From positions 62,001 through 126,000 of the forward strand of contig FOUN01000010.1 in the NCBI GenBank assembly GCA_900114885.1: a stretch of DNA of 64,000 nucleotides, read 5' to 3'. Shown piece by piece: positions 8,217 through 15,842 of the stretch. The notes beneath the pieces were generated by a model, which had not been told where the DNA came from, did no database searches, and worked only from the letters and a program-made list of their open reading frames with translations. Position 1 is the stretch's first letter; each line of letters begins with the position of its first letter. The stretch comes from Psychrobacillus psychrodurans. Its GTDB lineage: Bacteria > Bacillota > Bacilli > Bacillales_A > Planococcaceae. Position numbers and translations under genes: made by a program.

Positions 8217-8245
8217 AGTATAGAAGGTTACTAAAAGTAAGTCAA
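8217..8245 (-). promoter_or_regulatory. Sigma-A promoter for the flavin reductase gene
   Basis: On the minus strand TTGACT, 17 bases, TATACT. The leader to the ATG at 8053 is about 155 bases and holds a possible 38-codon ORF (8194-8078) with a weak SD, which I do not call as a gene. Confidence 0.7.
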
Positions 8246-8742
8246 AATATTTGGCTCGAGTTTTTCTAATTAGGTATTAAAGAAAATAAAAAGAATCTGT
8301 AGTGGTCGCATCTGGAAAAGACTGGATTTTATTTGTAGTTACTTTTAATCCATAAAACTCTCAGTGCAATGAAGAAAAGTATCTTATACACTTCACACTT
8401 CGTTTTATGAAAATGCAGAAATGCAAACAGTTTCAGTGGTGACTTCTCCTATTCCTAATATTATCTTTATGAATTTCAATTATTTTGGTTCACTTCTTTT
8501 TATGAGTTAAAAAATTATTTTCTATATCTCAAAAAGATATTTCCATATAAACCCTCGTATAAAAAACATTTTTAGATGCACGTTATAACAGTCGACACAA
8601 TCAGAATTTAGAAAATCTAGTAGACCATTTACTTTTGTTTGAAAGCAATCTATTGCCACTAGTAAACAAAAAGGTTTGTATCACTCATTTTTGGGGCAAT
8701 ACATATAAGGGATTATTGAAAATGTAAGATGGGGGTAAAACT
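8246..8742. other. Gene-free spacer upstream of the LysM-3D pair
   Basis: About 500 AT-rich bases. I see no coding frame with a ribosome site. A loose inverted repeat (CTTTTGTTT near 8631 with AAACAAAAAG near 8664) precedes the gene at 8743. No clear promoter was identified. Confidence 0.4.
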
Positions 8743-9378
8743 TTGAAGATTAAAATTGCGATTTTTACATTATTTTTATTAAGCATGACTTTTTCTACTG
8801 CAAGTGCAGTAGAACCATTATTGGGGCAATATAATTTAGCGAATGAAGATATGGGTGAAAATCTTATCTATGAGGAAAGTTCTGTAGTTCTTCCGGATCC
8901 GTCTATTCATACAGTTGTAGATGGGGATAACTTATATGATATTGCGTCTACATATAATATTTCGGTTGATTTACTTATGGAGTGGAATGGATTAGCCGAC
9001 CACGTGATTTATCCAAAAGACCAGCTAGTATTAAGTAGTGATACTACACTAGAAAAGCACCCAGATACTATACCACCAGAAGGGCCTGGAATAGAGATGA
9101 CAGTGGAGGCAACTGCTTATACTGCCTATTGTTATGGCTGTATTGGAATAACAGCTTATGGTATCGATTTAAGATCTAATCCAGAAGAGAAAGTAATTGC
9201 AGTGGATCCGACGGTTATTCCGCTTGGTACTAAAGTGTGGGTAGAAGGGTACGGAGAGGCAATTGCTGGAGATACTGGTGGTGCTATAAAGGGGAATAGA
9301 ATTGATGTGTTTATTCCTACCTATGATGGTGCGATTGAATGGGGAAGACAGGAAATAACACTTAAAATAATGGAGTAG
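8743..9378 (+). CDS. Secreted LysM and 3D domain protein
   Basis: 211 residues from a TTG start after ATGGGGG. Residues 1-23 are a Sec signal peptide ending SASA. One LysM domain spans about 61-104 (VDGDNLYDIASTYNIS...NGL...IYPKDQL), which binds peptidoglycan. Residues 120-211 are a 3D domain: EATAYTAYC, AVDPTVIPLGTKVWVEG, AGDTGGAIKGNRIDVFIP, with the three conserved aspartates. 3D proteins (YocH, Sps/Rpf-like, MltA-related fold) act as lytic transglycosylase-like wall enzymes. It is closely paralogous to the next gene (9549), so a tandem duplication is inferred. Confidence 0.85.
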   Translation: MKIKIAIFTLFLLSMTFSTASAVEPLLGQYNLANEDMGENLIYEESSVVLPDPSIHTVVDGDNLYDIASTYNISVDLLMEWNGLADHVIYPKDQLVLSSDTTLEKHPDTIPPEGPGIEMTVEATAYTAYCYGCIGITAYGIDLRSNPEEKVIAVDPTVIPLGTKVWVEGYGEAIAGDTGGAIKGNRIDVFIPTYDGAIEWGRQEITLKIME

Positions 9379-9415
9379 TTCTAAGATGTAAACTATATGT
9401 TTTAACGCCATTTTT

Positions 9416-9462
9416 CCAAACAGATTCTAGTTGTTTGGGAGGATGGTTTCTTTTTATTTTTT
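9416..9462 (+). terminator. Possible terminator between the 3D paralogues
   Basis: CCAAACA-loop-TGTTTGG stem, then T-rich sequence (TTTCTTTTTATTTTTTT) about 12 bases later. The spacing is not ideal. Confidence 0.4.
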
Positions 9463-9548
9463 TAGAATGTTTGTTTTTGTAAGTTTTTGGGCAATACTTA
9501 GTCAAATTTAAAAGTGATTGAAAGATTGCTTGTAAGGAGGATTTAGTA

Positions 9549-10304
9549 TTGAAAGTAAAAACGATGTTAATGATTTTAGTCATTACTTTTTCGATGAGTT
9601 CAGTAACATATGCTGCTGACCCTTTTTTAGTCGCCACGAGTGATGGAGAAGGATCTGATATATTTAAAGCAGATATTGAGACAGATTTTATTTTTTTCGA
9701 TGATGCATTAAATCTGGAACTAGCTTATGATATTCTTTTTGAGCCTGCGAAATATACAGTGAAAAAGGGTGATAATCTATTTCGGATTGCACTTGAGCAT
9801 AGTATTTCATTGGAATCACTAGTGGAATGGAATAATATTGAAGGGGATTTAATCTTTCCTGGGGAGGAGTTGCATGTAAGTGATAAGGGAATCCCTAAAA
9901 CTGTTAATAAAGTAGCAGCTGCTTCAACTGTAGCTAGAAGTTCTCCACCTCCTGATCCGGTAGAAGAACCGGAAGCAACCGTATCATCATCTATAGTTGA
10001 ACCAGCGAGTTCCGGAGAAGAGATGATTGTTACCGCTACTGCCTATACAGCTTATTGTGAGGGGTGCTCGGGAACTACTGCATACGGAATTGATTTGCGA
10101 GCCAATCCCAATCAAAAGGTAATAGCCGTCGACCCTCGTATAATACCACTAGGTACAAAAGTTTGGGTAGAAGGCTATGGAGAAGCGATAGCTGGTGACA
10201 CTGGAGGAGCTATTAAAGGTAATAAAATTGATGTTTTCATTCCTTCATATGATAATGCTATTGCTTGGGGAGTCAAAGAAGTGAAAATTAAAGTTATCAA
10301 TTAA
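9549..10304 (+). CDS. Secreted LysM and 3D domain protein (paralogue of 8743)
   Basis: 251 residues from a TTG start 8 bases after AAGGAGG. Signal peptide 1-22 (ends TYA), a LysM domain at about 72-117 (YTVKKGDNLFRIALEHSIS...NNIEGDLIFPGEEL), a Ser/Pro/Glu-rich linker (about 120-155, SSPPPDPVEEPEAT), and a C-terminal 3D domain (TATAYTAYC, AVDPRIIPLGTKVW, AGDTGGAIKGNKIDVFIP). The 3D core is nearly identical to that of the upstream gene while the signal peptides and linkers differ, as expected for a diverged tandem copy. It is an exported wall-remodelling enzyme by family. Confidence 0.87.
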   Translation: MKVKTMLMILVITFSMSSVTYAADPFLVATSDGEGSDIFKADIETDFIFFDDALNLELAYDILFEPAKYTVKKGDNLFRIALEHSISLESLVEWNNIEGDLIFPGEELHVSDKGIPKTVNKVAAASTVARSSPPPDPVEEPEATVSSSIVEPASSGEEMIVTATAYTAYCEGCSGTTAYGIDLRANPNQKVIAVDPRIIPLGTKVWVEGYGEAIAGDTGGAIKGNKIDVFIPSYDNAIAWGVKEVKIKVIN

Positions 10305-10309
10305 AATCA

Positions 10310-10347
10310 AAAACAGATCAGTGATTATAAGCTGATCTGTTTTTTTG
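10310..10347 (+). terminator. Terminator after the 3D protein gene
   Basis: AACAGATCAG, 10-base loop, CTGATCTGTT and a run of seven Ts. Confidence 0.9.
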
Positions 10348-10433
10348 TTTAATTCCCTATTAAAATACGTATGAACAGTATGGAAAGCAAAGTTGACGGT
10401 GTAAGAGTTTCCCTATTTACTTGTAAGATTACT

Positions 10434-11459
10434 TCATGTAGTTTTTATAAGCAAATAAATAAAATAAGGTGCACCAAGTACTGAGATGACGATCCCAACA
10501 GGTAATTCCATCGGTGCTAAAATAACTCTACCAAGTGTATCTGCTAGTAGGAGTAATAGTGCTCCCAGCAAAGCTGATAGTGGTAACATTTTGGAATGTG
10601 AGGCTCCAACTAAACGCCTAGCCATATGTGGTGCTATTAAACCGAGAAAAGTAATACCTCCTCCAACTGATACACAGACACCAGCTATAGCTACAGAGAT
10701 AAATAGCAAAAAACGTCGTTCTTTTTCGATATTTGCACCTACACCTATAGCGATAGAGTCTCCAAGCTTTAACACATCCAATACTCTAGACTTGTAAAGA
10801 ACAAGAGGAATTAGTACAACTAACCAAAGGAAAATCATCCACACAAACGTCCAATTCGTCCCCCAAATACTACCAGAAAGCCAAACTATAGCTTTCATAA
10901 AGTTAATCGGCTCCATTTTCATTTGAAAAATGGTTAGTCCTGCTCCAAATGCTGCATTGATTCCAATTCCGACAAGTATAAGTCTAACTGGTGTTACTCT
11001 TCCATTTTTCCAGGAAAGAATGTAAATAAGGAATGCAGCAGTAAAACCACCGATTAGTGCTGCGAATGGCATGATGAAAATAGAAAGCCATCCGGTCATA
11101 AATACAGTTCCTTGGAAAAAGAACATATAAAGAACGACTGTAAAGCCTGCACCGGAGTTGATACCTAGAATACCAGGATCAGCAAGTGGGTTTTGTGATA
11201 TTCCCTGCAAAATAGCACCTGATATTGAAATTCCCAAACCAACAAGTAATGCCATGAATATTCGAGGTAAACGGAACTCGAATATAGTCAGTTCATTTTG
11301 GGGATTACCATATCCAAATAATGTGGCAATAACATCAGCTATCGGGATTTTCATATAACCTGCATTAATACTTATAAGGACGGCAACAATGATTAAAGCA
11401 AAGGTCATTATCATAAGAAATTTATATTTTGCTTCATTTTTAGATAAAGTATTTGTCAT
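10434..11459 (-). CDS. FecCD-family siderophore ABC permease (second subunit)
   Basis: 341 residues with the FecCD pattern: about ten membrane segments, FRLPRIFMALLVGLGISISGAILQGISQNPLADPGILGINSGAG (about 62-106, read in parts) and the C-terminal cytoplasmic-loop motif GGITFLGLIAPHMARRLVG that contacts the ATPase. It forms the heterodimeric channel with the product of the preceding gene, whose stop overlaps this start (TAATG). Similar to the YfhA/FhuG side of hydroxamate or schizokinen uptake systems. No ATPase gene follows in this locus, so it probably borrows one encoded elsewhere, as the B. subtilis YfiZ-YfhA pair does with YusV. Confidence 0.87.
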   Translation of the reverse strand: MTNTLSKNEAKYKFLMIMTFALIIVAVLISINAGYMKIPIADVIATLFGYGNPQNELTIFEFRLPRIFMALLVGLGISISGAILQGISQNPLADPGILGINSGAGFTVVLYMFFFQGTVFMTGWLSIFIMPFAALIGGFTAAFLIYILSWKNGRVTPVRLILVGIGINAAFGAGLTIFQMKMEPINFMKAIVWLSGSIWGTNWTFVWMIFLWLVVLIPLVLYKSRVLDVLKLGDSIAIGVGANIEKERRFLLFISVAIAGVCVSVGGGITFLGLIAPHMARRLVGASHSKMLPLSALLGALLLLLADTLGRVILAPMELPVGIVISVLGAPYFIYLLIKTT

Positions 11460-12499
11460 TATAGTCCTCTCCCTTCTTTACGCGCTAGATAGAGGAAGAA
11501 CGGTACACCAATAAGGGCAGTAATCGCACTAACAGGCGTTTCAAACGGGGGGTTCACCATACGTCCGACGATATCTGCAGTTATCAATAATATCCCGCCT
11601 AATATAGCAGAGCAAGGAATTATCCAGCGATAATCGACTCCTACTAAAAATCTAGTGATATGAGGAATTACGAGACCTACAAATCCAATCATACCAGCAA
11701 TGGAAACTGCAGCTCCTGTTAAAAGAAGAACGGCGATTGTCCCAAAAAATTGTATGTAAACAGTTCGCTGACCAAGTCCTTTTGCGACATCTTCTCCTAA
11801 ACTTAACACAGAGATAGAACGAGACAGGATTAATGCTAATATAAGCCCCACAACGATAAATGGAATAGCAAACAAAATATGCTGAGGCTGAATACTAGAA
11901 ACACCTCCAGCATACCAATAGCTGATGTCCTTCGAGACATTAAACTTAATACCAATAGCTGTTGATAGAGAACTAAGTAGGGATGTAATGGCTGAGCCGA
12001 CTAGCGCTAATTTCACAGGGGTAACCCCACCCTTAGCCATAGCGGAAATTCCAAATACTAAGCCAGCCCCGAGACCTGCTCCAACGAAAGAGAACATCAT
12101 TAAGCCCAAATAACTTATACCTGGTAAAGCAGCAAGAGCAATGGCTATTAAAAAAGATGAACCAGACGTAACACCCATTATGGATGGGGAGGCCAAAGGA
12201 TTTCGTGTCATCCCTTGCATAATTGCTCCAGAAACAGCTAATGCTGCTCCAACACAAATAGCAGCAATTGCACGAGGTAGTCGAAGTTCACGGATAATAA
12301 CATGTGAAGAATTGTCTGGGTCAAAATGAAAAATGGCTTTCAAGACATCTTGATAACTTAAGTTAGATGCACCAAAATTTATGGACACAATCATACTAAG
12401 TCCTAATAGCACAATGCCGATGATAATGACGGCGGAGCTAGTGAAAGGATTTTTAAATTCTTTTGTGGTTTTTTTGAGATTCTTTGATTTTGTATTCAT
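11459..12499 (-). CDS. FecCD-family siderophore ABC permease (first subunit)
   Basis: 346 residues if started at the ATG at 12499 (MNTKSKNLKK); in-frame ATGs up to 12526 precede it and GATGGGGAT lies between, so the exact start is uncertain. It shows the FecCD signature RELRLPRAIAAICVGAALAVSGAIMQGMTRNPLASPSIMG (about 75-114, read in parts) and the coupling-helix motif GMIGFVGLVIPHITRFLVG. Likely partner of the 10434 gene and of the lipoprotein encoded divergently at 12622. A Fur operator in the shared intergenic region indicates iron repression. It resembles YfiZ-type permeases. Confidence 0.87.
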   Translation of the reverse strand: MNTKSKNLKKTTKEFKNPFTSSAVIIIGIVLLGLSMIVSINFGASNLSYQDVLKAIFHFDPDNSSHVIIRELRLPRAIAAICVGAALAVSGAIMQGMTRNPLASPSIMGVTSGSSFLIAIALAALPGISYLGLMMFSFVGAGLGAGLVFGISAMAKGGVTPVKLALVGSAITSLLSSLSTAIGIKFNVSKDISYWYAGGVSSIQPQHILFAIPFIVVGLILALILSRSISVLSLGEDVAKGLGQRTVYIQFFGTIAVLLLTGAAVSIAGMIGFVGLVIPHITRFLVGVDYRWIIPCSAILGGILLITADIVGRMVNPPFETPVSAITALIGVPFFLYLARKEGRGL

Positions 12500-12535
12500 A
12501 TGTATCATTATCCCCATCATTCGCAAAAATAAATA

Positions 12536-12564
12536 TTGACAAATGAAAGATTCTGTATTCTAAT
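12536..12564 (+). promoter_or_regulatory. Sigma-A promoter of the iron-binding lipoprotein gene
   Basis: TTGACA, 17 bases, TCTAAT. The predicted transcription start falls on the Fur operator at 12572. Confidence 0.75.
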
Positions 12565-12571
12565 TGAAATC

Positions 12572-12587
12572 GAGAATCATTATCAAT
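12572..12587. promoter_or_regulatory. Fur box between divergent iron-uptake genes
   Basis: GAGAATCATTATCAAT inside TGAAATCGAGAATCATTATCAATGA-like sequence matches the 7-1-7 Fur operator TGATAATNATTATCA with few differences. It lies between the permease operon (minus) and the binding protein gene (plus). Confidence 0.8.
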
Positions 12588-12621
12588 GAAGTAATTATAA
12601 CATATGAAAAAGGAGATTAAC

Positions 12622-13614
12622 ATGAAAAATTTACTAGGTAAAAATAAGTGGCTGCAATTAGTTGGAGCAGGCGCGTTGGCTTTAACATTGGCAGCTTGTG
12701 GTGATGAAGAGAAGACAGACAATCAGACTTCGACAGACCAAACAGAACAAAAAGCTGACACACAAGAAAGTGATACTCGTACATTGACGGATGCGATGGG
12801 CAATGAGGTAGAAGTACCAGCTAACCCAAAACGTGTACTAGCTTCATACTTAGAAGATAATTTAGTTGCTTTAGGAATAACACCTGTTGCACAATGGAGC
12901 GTAAAAGACGGAGCTAGTATCCAAGGATACTTAAAAGAGGACTTAAAAGACGTTCCAATGATTCCACATGACTTGCCATTCGAAGCGGTTCAAGAATATG
13001 CACCAGATTTAATCATAATGGACTCAGCAAGTATGGTAGAAGGCGGTAAATACGAGCAGTACAGTAAAATTGCTCCGACATATGTAATTGGTACAGAAGT
13101 GAATAACGACTGGCGCGATGAACTAAAACGTGTAGGGGAAGTATTTGGTAAAGAAGCAGAAGCCCAAAAGGCATTAGAAGATTATGATGCAAAAGCTGCG
13201 GAAGCTAAAGAAACGATTGAAGCTGAAGTAGGAAATCCTTCAGTAGCAGCAGTATGGCTAGTAGGCGGGAAATTCTTCGTAGTAGGAGAAAATCTATCTA
13301 GTGGAGCTGTAATGTACGGTGATTTAGGATTGAAGATACCTGCAGTAGTGAAGGAAATCTCAGCAAGTGCAACTGGTAACTGGAGCGAAATCTCTTTAGA
13401 AAAATTGGTTGAGTTGGATGCAGAACATTTATTCTTAATCAACAGTGATACAACAAGTGGTTCAGCTGCTCTAAGTGATGCTTTATGGAATAGTGTACCT
13501 GCAGTAAAAGCTGGAAATGTATATGAGTTCTCACCAGATGAAAGCTGGTTATATACTGGTACAATCGCAAATGAACAAATTATCGATAATATTTTAAAAA
13601 GTATTGTAAAATAA
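12622..13614 (+). CDS. Iron-siderophore ABC transporter substrate-binding lipoprotein
   Basis: 330 residues from the ATG at 12622, 7 bases after AAGGAGAT; the upstream ATG at 12604 lacks a site. It has a lipoprotein signal with lipobox LAAC (Cys near 27), an acidic linker, then the class III periplasmic-binding fold of FecB/YfiY: TLTDAMGNEVEVPANPKRVLA, LDxx-type VQEYAPDLIIMDSAS, and the C-terminal SPDESWLYTGTIANEQIIDNI. It captures Fe(III)-siderophore at the membrane and hands it to the permease pair encoded divergently. Fur controlled by the box at 12572. The siderophore (schizokinen/arthrobactin-like?) cannot be told. Confidence 0.87.
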   Translation: MKNLLGKNKWLQLVGAGALALTLAACGDEEKTDNQTSTDQTEQKADTQESDTRTLTDAMGNEVEVPANPKRVLASYLEDNLVALGITPVAQWSVKDGASIQGYLKEDLKDVPMIPHDLPFEAVQEYAPDLIIMDSASMVEGGKYEQYSKIAPTYVIGTEVNNDWRDELKRVGEVFGKEAEAQKALEDYDAKAAEAKETIEAEVGNPSVAAVWLVGGKFFVVGENLSSGAVMYGDLGLKIPAVVKEISASATGNWSEISLEKLVELDAEHLFLINSDTTSGSAALSDALWNSVPAVKAGNVYEFSPDESWLYTGTIANEQIIDNILKSIVK

Positions 13615-13620
13615 TTAAGC

Positions 13621-13655
13621 AAAAGCTCTCTCCCAACTATTGTGAGAGAGCTTTT
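13621..13655. terminator. Bidirectional terminator
   Basis: AAAAGCTCTCTC, loop CCAACTATTGT, GAGAGAGCTTTT; T-rich on plus, also usable by the convergent gene at 13654. Confidence 0.85.
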
Positions 13656-14157
13656 ATTTGTTTTTTAGTTCTTCTGCCAATTTAGAACTACGAAATCTTC
13701 TATGACGTTTTAATTCTTCTATTACTTCTCGTGGTTGATAAGAAAGTCGAACATGATAATAATTGATATACTCTACTAGGGCGAAAAGATAAAGAAAAAG
13801 AAGCCAATAGAATACGTTTGAAAAATAGAATAATTGATAGAGTAGAATAACGAATCCCACACCGAGCAAGAGTATGTTCAACTTCTTGAATGCCGTGAAA
13901 AATTTAAGTTTATTTTTTGGCAAAAAAGAGAAATTCCTACGCTTAGCTTGTCGCCATTTCAAAAACCAATAATAACTCCCTTGTAATAAAAGAAATTCCA
14001 ATAAGAAAAAAGCGAACAAAGTGTCTAAAGAAGTTAAATATGGTTTTGTCCATTCATAAGTATTTAAATACATTATCCACACCGTAGCAAAAGCTATTGT
14101 TGCAGCCAATTCTCCTGTAAATAATTTAAATAGTTTTGTAGTTAGTTTCTGATACAT
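13654..14157 (-). CDS. Small membrane protein of unknown family
   Basis: 167 residues, strongly aromatic and hydrophobic. About four membrane segments can be read near residues 16-35, 45-63, 92-110 and 113-132, with basic loops (KWRQAKRRNFSF, HRRFRSSK) that would face the cytoplasm. The C-terminal 30 residues are charged and helical (PREVIEELKRHRRF). No SD better than a weak GGTG precedes the ATG. It stands alone between convergent iron and divergent purU genes. I do not recognise the family and assign no function. Confidence 0.6.
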   Translation of the reverse strand: MYQKLTTKLFKLFTGELAATIAFATVWIMYLNTYEWTKPYLTSLDTLFAFFLLEFLLLQGSYYWFLKWRQAKRRNFSFLPKNKLKFFTAFKKLNILLLGVGFVILLYQLFYFSNVFYWLLFLYLFALVEYINYYHVRLSYQPREVIEELKRHRRFRSSKLAEELKNK

Positions 14158-14234
14158 TTATTCACCCCATTCGAACCAAAATAAAAGTCTAGAATCCATA
14201 ATACGACACTTTAGTTATTTAATATGCTAAAGGG

Positions 14235-14263
14235 TTGAGAAGATGTGCAGAATGTTGCATAAT
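14235..14263 (+). promoter_or_regulatory. Sigma-A promoter of purU
   Basis: TTGAGA, 17 bases, CATAAT, about 37 bases before the purU start. The spacing and -35 are good. Confidence 0.6.
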
Positions 14264-14299
14264 AAGAAAATTAATATTTAAATAATGGGAGCTGTTTAT

Positions 14300-15208
14300 A
14301 TGTCAATCAACACACAAGCAAAAAGTAATTCGCAACAGCAAAACACCTATTTAGAAAACCGTGGACGTCTGCTAGTAAAATGTCCTGATAAGCCAGGAAT
14401 CGTCTCTGTATTATCTACATTTTTACATACACATAATTCAAATATTATTGAATCTAACCAGTATTCAAGTAATCCAGAGAATGGTACATTTTTCATACGA
14501 ATTGCGTATCATTGTGACACACTGCTTGAAACAGCATCTAAAATGGAAAAGGATTTCGAACAAATTGCTGCAGCGCATAATATGGAATATAGCTTTAACT
14601 ATTTGCACGAACGTAAACGTTCTGCAATTTTTGTTTCCAAGGAACCACATTGTTTAATGGAGCTTTTGTGGGAATGGCAAAACGGAGATTTAGATACCGA
14701 TATTGTCGTAGTCATCAGTAATCATGAAGACGCACGACCATTTGTCGAAGCTTTAGGTATTCCATATTATTATATACCAGCAAACAAAGAAATTCGAAAA
14801 CAAGTGGAAGCAGAACAAATTCGGTTAATGGAGCAATATAACGTAGACTTACTAATTTTGGCTCGTTATATGCAAATACTAACGCCAGAGTTTGTAGGGT
14901 ATTTTGAAAATCGTATTATTAATATCCACCATTCATTCCTGCCGGCATTTATCGGAGCTGGTCCATACGAGCGTGCTTACGAACGTGGAGTAAAACTAAT
15001 CGGTGCTACTTCTCATTATGTAACAAATAATTTGGATGAAGGTCCTATTATAGAACAAGACGTGGAACGGGTAGACCATCGTGATGACGTAGTTGAGTTA
15101 AAGAAGATTGGCCGTACTATCGAACGACGAGTATTAGCGAAAGCTGTGAAATGGCATTTAGAAAATCGTATAATCGTGGAAGGTAATAAGACGATTGTGT
15201 TCCACTAA
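14300..15208 (+). CDS. purU: Formyltetrahydrofolate deformylase
   Basis: 302 residues from the ATG at 14300, which follows GGGAG with an 8-base gap; an ATG at 14285 overlaps that site and is disfavoured. Residues about 14-90 are an ACT domain (GRLLVKCPDKPGIVSVLSTFL), the regulatory part. The C-terminal two-thirds is a formyltransferase-fold hydrolase with the catalytic NIHHSFLPAFIGAGPYERAYERG (in parts) and GATSHYVTNNLDEGPIIEQD. PurU splits 10-formyl-THF into formate and THF, balancing one-carbon pools and feeding formate to PurT or simply protecting THF. It is monocistronic here. Confidence 0.93.
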   Translation: MSINTQAKSNSQQQNTYLENRGRLLVKCPDKPGIVSVLSTFLHTHNSNIIESNQYSSNPENGTFFIRIAYHCDTLLETASKMEKDFEQIAAAHNMEYSFNYLHERKRSAIFVSKEPHCLMELLWEWQNGDLDTDIVVVISNHEDARPFVEALGIPYYYIPANKEIRKQVEAEQIRLMEQYNVDLLILARYMQILTPEFVGYFENRIINIHHSFLPAFIGAGPYERAYERGVKLIGATSHYVTNNLDEGPIIEQDVERVDHRDDVVELKKIGRTIERRVLAKAVKWHLENRIIVEGNKTIVFH

Positions 15209-15313
15209 TAAATATTATAAAGAGTTACTTCGCCACTTTTGACGTCTAAGAGGATATTAATGCTTTTGTACTGAAAGGAAAGTCGAAATAAGGAAATATT
15301 GACCAGGTATGAG

Positions 15314-15342
15314 TTGAATAGGATATCTATTCTGTATATAAT
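15314..15342 (+). promoter_or_regulatory. Sigma-A promoter of the antisense antitoxin RNA
   Basis: TTGAAT, 17 bases, TATAAT, near consensus, with no ORF behind it. It reads into a chain of hairpins ending in a terminator at 15468, so it drives a small RNA. Confidence 0.75.
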
Positions 15343-15348
15343 GAACAT

Positions 15349-15468
15349 AGACTAGAGAGACTGGATACGCGAATATCCAGTCAGCAATTACGACCGCAGA
15401 AAGAGCGGTTGGTCCAAGGTCAAAATAACCGTCAAACCTTTAGCTCAGGGGACGGTTATTTCTTTTTT
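15349..15468 (+). ncRNA. Candidate antitoxin small RNA of a type I toxin-antitoxin system
   Basis: About 120 nt between the promoter at 15314 and a terminator. Three hairpins can be read: GACTGGATA-CGCGAA-TATCCAGTC (perfect 9 bp), ACCGC-AGAAAGA-GCGGT, and the terminal AAATAACCGTC...GACGGTTATTT followed by CTTTTTT. Its 3' end is antisense to the last codons and terminator of the toxin ORF on the minus strand (15456-15563), overlapping by about 45 nt, the convergent layout of TxpA/RatA and BsrG/SR4 pairs. Confidence 0.65.
15423..15468. terminator. Shared bidirectional terminator of toxin and antitoxin
   Basis: AAATAACCGTC, 17-base loop, GACGGTTATTT. The plus-strand side has CTTTTTT; the minus-strand side has only TTTT, so termination of the toxin mRNA should be leakier. 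Confidence 0.8.
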
Positions 15469-15563
15469 ACAAAGAAAATGATTATGGTCACTACTATGGA
15501 AAAGGTTGCTATCAGTACAGCGCTTAGCTGGATCAACAAACTCATCATCTGGTATGTTGTCAT
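15456..15563 (-). CDS. Holin-like type I toxin peptide
   Basis: A 35-residue peptide, MTTYQMMSLL then a single membrane helix (about residues 9-31, AVLIATFSIVVTIIIFF) and a basic tail KKK. The start ATG at 15563 follows a strong AGGAGG at ideal spacing. This matches the small 'putative holin-like toxin' family (Pfam Hol_Tox type), bacteriostatic or lytic membrane peptides of type I toxin-antitoxin modules. An extended -10 promoter (TGTTATAAT) is upstream, the gene ends inside a terminator shared with an antisense RNA on the other strand, and no protein antitoxin is present. Membrane damage on overexpression is the family role; not shown here. Confidence 0.75.
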   Translation of the reverse strand: MTTYQMMSLLIQLSAVLIATFSIVVTIIIFFVKKK

Positions 15564-15624
15564 GGCAACACCTCCTAACGAGAAAAGTGACCAACCGCCC
15601 ACCCTGCTATGTAATTGCCCACTT

Positions 15625-15634
15625 ATTATAACAT
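15625..15634 (-). promoter_or_regulatory. Extended -10 promoter of the toxin gene
   Basis: On the minus strand TG-T-TATAAT (10 bases with flank); the -35 is poor. The start would be near 15618, giving a 55-nt 5' UTR with the inverted-repeat arm. Confidence 0.55.
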
Positions 15635-15684
15635 AAAATCGAACTAATGTTCTATTTTAATGAATTCAAAACTAAATAATGTTG

Positions 15685-15733
15685 AAAAGCCCTGACAGAT
15701 CAACGTATGTACTCTGTCAGGGCTTGTTTTTGT
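15685..15733. terminator. Strong hairpin between toxin and acyltransferase genes
   Basis: AAGCCCTGACAGA, loop, TCTGTCAGGGCTT with T-rich flank on plus. It insulates the toxin module. Confidence 0.75.
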
Positions 15734-15793
15734 ATTAGCGGCAGCATGACTTTCCTTCGAGGTTCGCTGTAGCGAAGGCCGAATGGTTCAACT

Positions 15794-15828
15794 AAAAAAC
15801 AGCGAGGATAAAATAATCCCCACTGTTT
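15794..15828 (-). terminator. Terminator of the acyltransferase gene
   Basis: On minus AAACAG-TGGGGAT, loop, ATCCTCG-CTGTTTTTT, 15 bases after the stop at 15843. Confidence 0.7.
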
Positions 15829-15842
15829 GAAGTTGCATGTTT

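Larger units (their letters stand above)
15405..15598. repeat. 10-bp inverted repeat flanking the toxin gene
   Basis: GCGGTTGGTC at 15405-15414 and its exact reverse complement at 15589-15598. In the toxin mRNA the second arm lies in the 5' UTR near the SD; the first is reached only if transcription reads through the shared terminator. Confidence 0.7.

Noticed and set aside
15409-15636. 75-codon plus-strand ORF
   Set aside because: It runs antisense to the toxin gene and through the small RNA terminator, has no SD and begins at a GTG within a hairpin.
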